From Marinifilum sp. D714 (GTDB lineage: Bacteria > Bacteroidota > Bacteroidia > Bacteroidales > Marinifilaceae): 34,076 bases of DNA. Below the pieces are notes generated by a model, which saw only the letters and a program-made list of their open reading frames with translations, had not been told where the DNA came from and did not search any database. Location of the stretch: positions 1-34,076 of the forward strand of contig NZ_JALPNU010000034.1 of NCBI RefSeq assembly GCF_030851345.1, written 5' to 3'. How positions within the stretch are numbered: the stretch's first letter is position 1; each line of letters opens with the position of its first letter. Shown piece by piece: positions 28,309-34,076 of this stretch. Position numbers and translations under genes: made by a program.

Positions 28309-28398
28309 CTGATGTCTGTACCACAATTTTGCCTCTTGAGCCTTTATTTACTGACTTTGCAATGAATATCAACTGTAAAAATAAATCAGTCAGGAAAT

Positions 28399-30750
28399 AT
28401 GAATTGTTACCATCTAATAAATTTAAAAAGCTTTTTGTTGTTGGCTTTTATTCTTCTAGTATGTGAAGTATACGCTACAGAAAGAAAACAAAAAATGCAT
28501 GGGGTAGTATGCGACCAGAAGGATAAAAGTCCGATTGCTTTTGCTACAGTCTCCTTGCATCAGCAGAGAGATACCTCTTTGATAACAGGAACTACAAGCA
28601 ATCAAGATGGCTATTTTGAAATCGACCAGGTAAAAAATGGGAGTTACCTACTTCGTATTAGCTTTATAGGATACCAGACATACATGCTACCTGTCAGGCT
28701 CGATAAGAATCATAATTTCAATTTGGGAACAGTTTCTTTACACGAGGAAACCATCCATATGGCAGAGACTGTAGTGGTTGGTGAGCGAATTAAAGCAAAG
28801 ACCATCGATAACGGAACAAGTTTCTTGATGAATAAAAAAATCTACAGCAACTCCAATTCGGGGGTTGATATCCTGAAACATGTTCCGGGAGTTCAGATAG
28901 ATCTGATGAAGAATATCAGTTTGGATGGTAGTTCGAACATTAAAATATTGGTGGATGGAAAGGAGCGTGATAAGCAATACCTGGAGCAATTAAATGCCAA
29001 GCAGATTGATAGAGTAGAAATCATTCGAGATCCTGGAGCAAATTATGATGCGAGTATTACGGGGGTAATTCATGTCATCCTAAAAGAAAGAGAGCTAGGG
29101 ATGAGTGGACACATTTTTTCTGAAATTCCGACCAATTCGAAGGAAATATTCCTGGATCCAACTTTTGGGTTGAACTACAACAATAGGAAATTGAATTTAT
29201 ACACTTCATACAACGGAAATCTACGTTATTTCGACAATACCGAAGAGAATATTAAAATACTGAACACCCCAAATGGATTGCACACTTTTTATTCAGCTAT
29301 GGATTTGAGGCAAAAAAACTGGAAACACAATATCCATATGGGAGCCGATTACTATCTTGATTCGCGAAATCAGTTTAGTTTGTATGCATTTCTCTGTCCG
29401 GAGAATCAGAGTTTTGAGGGGAGATCAGAAATGCAGGGAAGTACCAATGAGAAGATCAATTTGCAAGAAACAAGTGCCAGGATAGAGAAAAACGACTACA
29501 TTTTGTCGCATTATTCCATGTATTACAAACATCTGTTTAACAGGAAAGGAAGAGAGATTGCTTTCGATTTAAATTACTTTCGATTGCGAGGGGAGCATTC
29601 CATCTGGTACGAAAATCAGGAAAACACGGAACTTAATGGAATAAAACCCCAGAATCAGTTTGTTGGTTTTCGTATGGATTACACTTCTCCTGTCGGATCA
29701 GATTTAAAATTGGATGCAGGATGGAAGAGTCAACTGCGAAAAATGGAAGATCGCAATTCCACAGATTTTAATTACCAGGAAGATATACATGCTGCATACA
29801 TGGCATTATCAGGTAAAAAAAATAAAATAAAGGCCAGCATTGGATTACGAGGCGAGTATTCTTACTCGGGTTTAAATGTGGGCGAGAAAAATGAAGAAAT
29901 TTCGTTCTTGCCTAACCTACAACTGACCTGGCAAGTTTCCAAGAAGCAGCGTTTTCGATTCAATTATCGAAAAAGCATTACTCGCCCGCATGTATACCAA
30001 TTATCGCCTATTGCTACTCGAATCGATCCGGTAAGTATCAAACGAGGAAATCCCGATTTGATTCCAGCCATTCATCATCACATTGGTTTGAATTATTCCG
30101 GTGCTATAGGCAAGAGCTATGTTTCTGTTCAAATGTATCATAGCATTTCAAACGATTTGATACAGAACTATGCCTTTGTCAATCAAGAACAATTGTTGGA
30201 GAATAACATCGCCAATTTAGCAGACAGAAAGGAATATGGACTAAAGTTGAGTGCCACCCTTAGTTTAGATAAATCCATTGGAATCACTCCTTACCTAAAA
30301 ATGTATCATCGGTCTGACCGTCCGAATACCTTGGCGCGGCAATTGGATATTTCAGCGAAAAACAGTTCTGGGTACGAATTTGGCTGTTCATCGCGAGTGA
30401 AGCTGACCAATGAACTTTCTGCCTCATGTACTTTTCAATACATTAGCCCTACATACGATTTGCAGAATAGACGTTACTACAATGCCATCTACATTTGTTC
30501 GCTTAATCAGTCCTTTAAAAGTGGTTTGAAACTTGGAATCTCATCAACCATTCCATTGAAAAAAGATTTTACTTATTCGGCAGTAAGAAGTTCAGGACCA
30601 GATTACCACTCCAACACAAAAGGGCAGGTGCATGTGTCGACCTTCTTTATTCGTCTTCAGGCCAGTTACCAGTTTAAATGGGGAAAGCAGAGAGCCAAAA
30701 TTGAAAGACAAAATCGAGTAGAGGAGGGAAAGCAGGAGAAGGGTTTTTAA
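28399..30750 (+). CDS. OMP_b-brl_3-type TonB-dependent receptor
   Basis: The 783-aa protein has a signal peptide (about 1-26, ending VYA), a CarboxypepD_reg domain (about 32-115, GVVCDQKDKSPIAFATVSL) and a plug-like domain (about 120-230, ILKHVPGVQIDLMKN and VDRVEIIRDPGA-like sequence). An outer-membrane beta-barrel of the OMP_b-brl_3 family follows, with the RFNYRKSITRPHVYQLSP motif about 525-542. A 22-residue, highly charged tail follows the last barrel strand, which is unusual because the terminal strand normally ends the protein. It is probably co-regulated with the LytTR gene. Its ligand is unknown; related receptors are often linked to peptide or oxidative-stress functions. Confidence 0.88.
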   Translation: MNCYHLINLKSFLLLAFILLVCEVYATERKQKMHGVVCDQKDKSPIAFATVSLHQQRDTSLITGTTSNQDGYFEIDQVKNGSYLLRISFIGYQTYMLPVRLDKNHNFNLGTVSLHEETIHMAETVVVGERIKAKTIDNGTSFLMNKKIYSNSNSGVDILKHVPGVQIDLMKNISLDGSSNIKILVDGKERDKQYLEQLNAKQIDRVEIIRDPGANYDASITGVIHVILKERELGMSGHIFSEIPTNSKEIFLDPTFGLNYNNRKLNLYTSYNGNLRYFDNTEENIKILNTPNGLHTFYSAMDLRQKNWKHNIHMGADYYLDSRNQFSLYAFLCPENQSFEGRSEMQGSTNEKINLQETSARIEKNDYILSHYSMYYKHLFNRKGREIAFDLNYFRLRGEHSIWYENQENTELNGIKPQNQFVGFRMDYTSPVGSDLKLDAGWKSQLRKMEDRNSTDFNYQEDIHAAYMALSGKKNKIKASIGLRGEYSYSGLNVGEKNEEISFLPNLQLTWQVSKKQRFRFNYRKSITRPHVYQLSPIATRIDPVSIKRGNPDLIPAIHHHIGLNYSGAIGKSYVSVQMYHSISNDLIQNYAFVNQEQLLENNIANLADRKEYGLKLSATLSLDKSIGITPYLKMYHRSDRPNTLARQLDISAKNSSGYEFGCSSRVKLTNELSASCTFQYISPTYDLQNRRYYNAIYICSLNQSFKSGLKLGISSTIPLKKDFTYSAVRSSGPDYHSNTKGQVHVSTFFIRLQASYQFKWGKQRAKIERQNRVEEGKQEKGF

Positions 30751-30832
30751 TTGAGGCAGTAGCATTGCATCTTTGGTAGATCATTTGATAAATGTGGGTG
30801 TTCGCAATTGTAGATGTTTTGATATATTTGGT

Positions 30833-30861
30833 GTAGGGACGTAGCAATGCTACATCCTTAC
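30833..30861 (+). repeat. REP palindrome, copy 1
   Basis: A 29-nt imperfect palindrome starting GTAGGGACGTAGC and ending GCTACATCCTTAC, lying 39 bp beyond the 3' end of the RAYT gene. It is in the same orientation as copies 2 and 3 and also shares about 20 bp of left flank (ATGTTTTGATRTATTTGGT) with copy 3. Confidence 0.9.
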
Positions 30862-30899
30862 TGTGTGATATCTAACTGACTGTCATTTTATTATTGCTT

Positions 30900-31409
30900 T
30901 TATTTCCCCCATCTCTTTGGATTCATTCGAATGTATTCTTCAATTCTATCAAATTCTGATTGACTGCGAATTATTCTATCATGGAAGCGAGGCAACCAAT
31001 CAAATAAAGAATATCCATTCTGTCTGCACCATTTGGTCAATGCCGATTTATAGGATCGTATCACTATAGATAAACTACCCGGTTTGGGTGCTATGGACGA
31101 CATGTATTGGTTTTTGCTTGTGTCGTTGGGACGTTGCAGTGCAACGTCCTTACAATCATTCACAATACCTATTATACCATGTATATGATCGGGCATAATA
31201 ACAAATTCGCCCAATTCTACATGTTTATTGTATATGGCAATATTTTTCCAAAAGTTTTCAGCCTGTTTTCCTATGGCTGATAACTGCACTTTACCATCAA
31301 CAATGTTTCCAAAGAAAGCTTCTTTATCTTTGGTGCTGATGGTTATAAAATACCATCCCGGCTCCGAGTAATCATGATTTCGTTTGCGAATGGATTTGCG
31401 GTTTTTCAT
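30900..31409 (-). CDS. REP-associated tyrosine transposase (RAYT, TnpA_REP)
   Basis: The 169-aa protein is a Y1/HUH transposase. It has the HUH motif VIMPDHIHGII (H75, H77) and the catalytic Tyr about 159 in EEYIRMNPKRW. The N-terminal YFITISTKDKEAFFG is typical of the RAYT branch, which is domesticated, not flanked by IS ends, and cuts REP palindromes. Nine residues (about 87-95, KDVALQRPN) are encoded by a REP palindrome lying inside the gene in frame, between the HUH and Tyr motifs. REP copies also lie on both sides. Start is ATG at 31409. The protein looks intact and may still act on these repeats. Confidence 0.93.
   Translation of the reverse strand: MKNRKSIRKRNHDYSEPGWYFITISTKDKEAFFGNIVDGKVQLSAIGKQAENFWKNIAIYNKHVELGEFVIMPDHIHGIIGIVNDCKDVALQRPNDTSKNQYMSSIAPKPGSLSIVIRSYKSALTKWCRQNGYSLFDWLPRFHDRIIRSQSEFDRIEEYIRMNPKRWGK
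31125..31153 (+). repeat. REP palindrome, copy 2, inside the RAYT gene
   Basis: A 29-nt palindrome with a 13-bp near-perfect stem (GGGACGTTGC / GCAACGTCC). It is the same length and orientation as the flanking copies and keeps the GGGACGT...ACGTCCTTAC ends. It inserts nine codons into the transposase without breaking its frame. Confidence 0.88.
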
Positions 31410-31446
31410 TCCAATGGGATGTTGTGAATGTTTTGATGTATTTGGT

Positions 31447-31487
31447 GTAGGGACTGCCGTAGGGACGTAGCACTGCTACGTCCTTAC
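31447..31487 (+). repeat. REP palindrome, copy 3, with partial duplicate
   Basis: A 29-nt palindrome at 31459-31487 is preceded by a truncated copy of its first 8 bases (GTAGGGAC at 31447-31454), probably a relic of REP insertion into a REP. It lies 38 bp upstream of the RAYT start. Confidence 0.9.
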
Positions 31488-31603
31488 TCTACCTGTATAT
31501 TCGTTGGTTTAATCTTTTCGCTGTATTTTAAAAGTTTATTGTTTTTGTTACATTATCTTGTCGGGCGTCACCATCCTTAAGTTTTAACTTTTGTAGTGGG
31601 TAG

Positions 31604-31984
31604 TTATTTGTTAATTTCAGTAGGTTTAATTATTGGTTCATGTAATGAAAACACTGAAACACAATAATCGATTCCTTCAATAAGAAATTCTCTTAATTCA
31701 AACATTTCATCTGAGATTAATGAACGGGACTTTTCCTGATCTAACCACCCGCCTTCAGTTATTTCGAGAATCCAGTTGTCAGTTAAGGTCTTATAATTCC
31801 AATAGTCCATCATATCTCTTTCGTGTATACATTTAAAACCAAAGGGATTCTCAAAACGGATTAAATATTCATCTGCTTTATCTGCAGAGTATTTTATATC
31901 TAAATTATCAAGGTCATAATTAATTGCAAGAATTTCAGGAGTGATATACTTCTGAATAATTGTATGAAGTACTTTTGCTTTCAA
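31604..31984 (-). CDS. Hypothetical small protein
   Basis: A 126-aa acidic, soluble protein that I do not recognise. It begins with TTG at 31984; no ATG or clear ribosome binding site is available near there, so the start is uncertain. Visible features are an aromatic, charged middle (FENPFGFKCIHERDMMDYW and GGWLDQE) and a helical C-terminal part, but no signal peptide or membrane span. The shape is reminiscent of small immunity-like proteins, though no toxin gene is adjacent, so no function is assigned. It is divergent from the DUF6261-like gene, with the 41-bp hairpin array between them. Confidence 0.6.
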   Translation of the reverse strand: MKAKVLHTIIQKYITPEILAINYDLDNLDIKYSADKADEYLIRFENPFGFKCIHERDMMDYWNYKTLTDNWILEITEGGWLDQEKSRSLISDEMFELREFLIEGIDYCVSVFSLHEPIIKPTEINK

Positions 31985-32145
31985 TTTGTTCCGTTTTTTT
32001 AGTTCAGTTTAATTACCCACTTCTTATTTGTGTATTGTATCAATCTTTAAAATTGACTTCTTGAATTTATAAAACAATAATTGCTAAACAAAATAAACAA
32101 ATGGTAATCTTATTGTAAGGTTCAAAATCATATTAGGCATTTCTC
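31985..32145. other. Intergenic region left of the array
   Basis: AT-rich leader of the unknown gene on the minus strand. No gene or clear promoter is seen. Confidence 0.4.
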
Positions 32146-32555
32146 AAAAAAGTATTTCCTGAATTGGTTCAGATGCTCATTTTCCCAAAAAAGTACCTCC
32201 TCAACTGGCAGAGGAGCTCGTTTTTCCAAAAAAGTACTTCCTCAATTGGCTGAGGAGCTCATTTTCCCAAAAAAGTATCTCCTCAATTGGTTGAGGAGCT
32301 TGTTTTCTCAAAAAAGTACCTCCTGAATTGGTTGAGGAGCTTGTTTTCTCAAAAAAGTACCTCCTCAATTGGTTGAGGAGCTTGTTTTCTCAAAAAAGTA
32401 CCTCCTCAATTGGCTGAGGATCTCATTTTCCTCAAAAAGCACCTCCTCAATTGGCTGAGGAGCTCGTTTTCTCAAAAAAGTACTTCCTCAATTGGTTGAG
32501 GAACTCATCTTGCAAAAAAACAATTTCTTCAATGAGGTGAAGAGCTTGTTGTCTC
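32146..32555. repeat. Ten tandem 41-bp hairpin units
   Basis: Ten units start at 32146, 32187, 32228, 32269, 32310, 32351, 32392, 32433, 32474 and 32515, exactly 41 bp apart without any indel; a fragment of an eleventh begins at 32556. Each unit reads AAAAAAGTA, then a palindrome with arms CTCCTCAA and TTGAGGAG around TTGG, then AGCTYRTTTTCYC. The outer units 1 and 10 are the most diverged, but their stems stay paired through compensatory changes (positions 7-16 in unit 1, 2-21 in unit 9, 5-18 in unit 10, counted from the base after GTA). The whole unit repeats, so it is not a CRISPR. The period is not a multiple of 3 and stops occur in all frames, so it is non-coding. Confidence 0.95.
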
Positions 32556-32843
32556 AAAAGCTTATTTCTTCGTTTTCTTTTAGCAAAGGAATGATTCAAA
32601 ATTCGGTAGATTCTATTTTGTGAACTTGTAATTGTATTTTACGATAGGTAAGAGTGATGATGTTTTTAAGTAAATTAAATTTAGAGGTGTGAAATTATGA
32701 GAGTTTGTATTACTCCTTATATATAATAGGAATAGGTGCTTCGGTAAAAAATGTTAAAAAAGTTTTATTGCTTTACAAAATAAATTAAATTTATAATGGT
32801 TTTAATAATAATGCTGTTGGTTCACATCATAAAAAAATAGAAT
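32556..32843. other. Intergenic leader of the DUF6261-like gene
   Basis: AT-rich, no gene. A TTGCTT / TATAAT pair with an 18-bp spacer (32768-32797) lies 46 bp before the ATG. It resembles a sigma70-type promoter, but Bacteroidota use a different consensus, so support is weak. Confidence 0.35.
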
Positions 32844-33587
32844 ATGATAGAACAAATGAATTTTTCAAAGCTGCACTTAAATGAGTTTTTAAGTTACTGC
32901 GGCGAAATATCAACTTATCTAAAATCGATCGATAAGGAAGGATTACAAATTGTATCTGCTATTGATCAGTTTGCAGCCAGGTACGAGGTGGCTGTTGAGG
33001 TGTCGAATCGTACTCGATCCAGTAAGTTTACGGATATGCTAAAAGCAAAAGACCATCGTCGTGATGAGTCTTACCTTGCATTTAGAAACTTGATTGAAGC
33101 ATGCTCTCATCGAAAGAATGCAACAACTGCTGAGAAAGCAGAAAGTCTGTTGAGAATAATCAGGTCTCATGGATGGTCGTTACAAATTGAGAGTAGGGCA
33201 GATCAATCGGCTAAAATGGCCAGTTTAATTAAAGAACTCAGCTCCGCTGAAAATACCAGTTTAATAGAGCAACTGTCTGCTACCGATTGGTATCAGGATA
33301 TGGTTGATGACAATGCAGAATATTTGAAACTGCAGGAAGATAAAACTGTTGCTGAATCATCGGAAACGGAGTATGACACTTTAGAGGTGTACAAGAATTT
33401 AAGAGTGAGTTGTGAGCAACTTTTCGAGGCTATTGAGGTGTTGAATCGCATAGCTCCTAACGAAAAGTACGATCAGATGGAAGCTTTCATTAACGATTGT
33501 ACACAGCGCTATCAAACCATTGTGAAAACACGCACTACCAAAAACGAAAACGCTAAAGAAGAACAAACCCAGGAACAGGAGGCATAA
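32844..33587 (+). CDS. DUF6261-like protein
   Basis: A 247-aa soluble, mostly alpha-helical protein resembling the DUF6261 family, a group of Bacteroidota proteins of unknown function. Features in order are an N-terminal NFSKLHLNEFLSYCGEI segment, a central KAKDHRRDESYLAFRNLIEACS helix that matches the family's most conserved part (about 69-90), a coiled-coil-prone second half (EVYKNLRVSCEQLFEAI), and a Gln/Glu/Lys-rich tail (NAKEEQTQEQEA). There is no signal peptide or membrane span. It is preceded by the hairpin array and followed by a structured 3' region and a terminator. Confidence 0.7.
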   Translation: MIEQMNFSKLHLNEFLSYCGEISTYLKSIDKEGLQIVSAIDQFAARYEVAVEVSNRTRSSKFTDMLKAKDHRRDESYLAFRNLIEACSHRKNATTAEKAESLLRIIRSHGWSLQIESRADQSAKMASLIKELSSAENTSLIEQLSATDWYQDMVDDNAEYLKLQEDKTVAESSETEYDTLEVYKNLRVSCEQLFEAIEVLNRIAPNEKYDQMEAFINDCTQRYQTIVKTRTTKNENAKEEQTQEQEA

Positions 33588-33596
33588 ATAAAAAAA

Positions 33597-33662
33597 GCAG
33601 AGGCTCCACAAATTCTCGAGTTAAACCGACGAAAGTTTCAAAAGGGAATTAAGGGCCTCGGC
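33597..33662 (+). ncRNA. Structured RNA candidate in the 3' region
   Basis: Three nested stems can form: 33597-33604 with 33655-33662 (7 bp, one A.G mismatch), 33611-33617 with 33644-33650 (7 bp, one G.U) and 33623-33626 with 33635-33638 (4 bp). A separate 7-bp hairpin lies at 33667-33689. I do not recognise the fold. It may be a 3'-UTR element or a small RNA that ends at the terminator at 33779. Confidence 0.45.
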
Positions 33663-33742
33663 TTAGGACAAAAATATAACCATTTTGTCAGTATTTATCT
33701 ATCCTCTATAATTTTTATACCAACAGCATTTATTTTAAGACT

Positions 33743-33779
33743 AAACCTCCTTTTTAACGAAAGGAGGTTTTTATTTTTT
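33743..33779 (+). terminator. Intrinsic terminator
   Basis: An 11-bp perfect stem (33743-33753 with 33760-33770), a 6-nt loop and a long T run follow the DUF6261-like gene and its structured 3' region. Confidence 0.9.
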
Positions 33780-33856
33780 AGATGATTTAAAATTCACTAA
33801 TTCTGAATAGGAGAGAGCATAGACATCTTATTAAGATGCCTTAAAATTTACTGCAC

Positions 33857-33888
33857 AAAAAAAGAGTCACCAATATTTTGGCAACTCT
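33857..33888 (-). terminator. tRNA-Lys terminator, copy 2
   Basis: The same stem, loop and T run as at 25506-25536, located just beyond the 3' end of the second tRNA-Lys gene. The short linker between terminator and tRNA has diverged between copies while terminator and tRNA have not. Confidence 0.85.
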
Positions 33889-33901
33889 TCATTTCTTTAA
33901 G

Positions 33902-33974
33902 TGATCCCTCTGGGGTTCGAACCCAGGACCCCAACATTAAAAGTGTTGTGCTCTACCAGCTGAGCTAAGGAATC
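33902..33974 (-). tRNA. tRNA-Lys(UUU), copy 2
   Basis: The same 73-nt cloverleaf as copy 1, with anticodon UUU and no encoded CCA. It is the last tRNA of a tandem cluster read from the right, followed by the terminator at 33857-33888. Confidence 0.97.
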
Positions 33975-34011
33975 ATCCTGATTTTTTATGAAAGACTTTG
34001 GTTGTCTTTAG

Positions 34012-34076
34012 TGATCCCTCTGGGGTTCGAACCCAGGACCCCAACATTAAAAGTGTTGTGCTCTACCAGCTGAGCT
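34012..34076 (-). tRNA. tRNA-Lys(UUU), copy 3, cut by the window end
   Basis: The 3' 65 nt of a third identical tRNA-Lys gene; its 5' end lies about 8 nt beyond the window. A 37-bp spacer separates it from copy 2. More copies may follow. Confidence 0.93.

Noticed and set aside
30900-31409. IS200/IS605 insertion sequence
   Set aside because: The protein is of the RAYT branch, there is no tnpB/iscB, and the flanking palindromes are REP-like and also scattered inside the gene.
32146-32555. CRISPR array
   Set aside because: The whole 41-bp unit repeats; there are no variable spacers and no cas genes.
25547-33974. Integrative element inserted at tRNA-Lys
   Set aside because: No integrase, excisionase or mobilisation gene lies between the tRNA copies, and whole tRNA genes, not short att sites, are repeated; simple duplication fits better.

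Overview
The window is AT-rich DNA from a Bacteroidota chromosome. The signs are a type IX secretion (T9SS) C-terminal sorting domain, two TonB-dependent receptors with N-terminal carboxypeptidase-regulatory-like domains, an ECF sigma/anti-sigma/DUF4097 operon, a membrane-anchored LytTR regulator, weak Shine-Dalgarno sequences and a TAnnTTTG-type -7 element. A marine relative of Marinifilum/Labilibaculum is my guess by gene content, not a demonstrated placement.

Layout. 1-7803 (+) is the 3' part of a giant secreted protein made of alternating Ig-like and DUF1533/HID-like modules with a period close to 600 bp, ending in a PKD domain and a T9SS sorting domain. 7.8-15.4 kb (- strand) holds ornithine aminotransferase, a soluble hybrid histidine kinase, a BatA/VWA membrane protein and a TonB-dependent receptor. 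15.6-18.9 kb (+ strand) holds an M19 dipeptidase lipoprotein, an ArsC/LMW-PTP-like protein that has lost its catalytic Cys, a baeRF-like protein and a YjbQ protein. 18.9-25.1 kb (- strand) holds aminopeptidase P, the sigma/anti-sigma/DUF4097 operon and an FkbH-like HAD protein. 25.5-34.1 kb is an accessory-looking stretch bracketed by tRNA-Lys(UUU) genes in the same orientation. It holds a thioredoxin-fold protein with CXXS in place of CXXC, a LytTR regulator, an OMP_b-brl_3-type receptor, a REP-associated transposase (RAYT) with its REP palindromes, a small unknown gene, a tandem array of 41-bp hairpin units, and a DUF6261-like gene with a structured 3' region.

How the genes work together. 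The sigma, anti-sigma and DUF4097 genes form one envelope-response unit with a clear terminator. The CXXS protein, LytTR regulator and receptor are co-directional and may be one envelope module. The RAYT and its three 29-nt REPs form a self-contained repeat/transposase unit.

Most unusual content: (i) ten 41-bp hairpin units at 32146-32555 in perfect register, with three compensatory stem changes, upstream of the DUF6261-like gene; (ii) REP palindromes flanking and inside the RAYT gene; (iii) the tRNA-Lys plus terminator duplication bracketing 8.4 kb; (iv) two apparent active-site losses (LMW-PTP Cys and thioredoxin resolving Cys).
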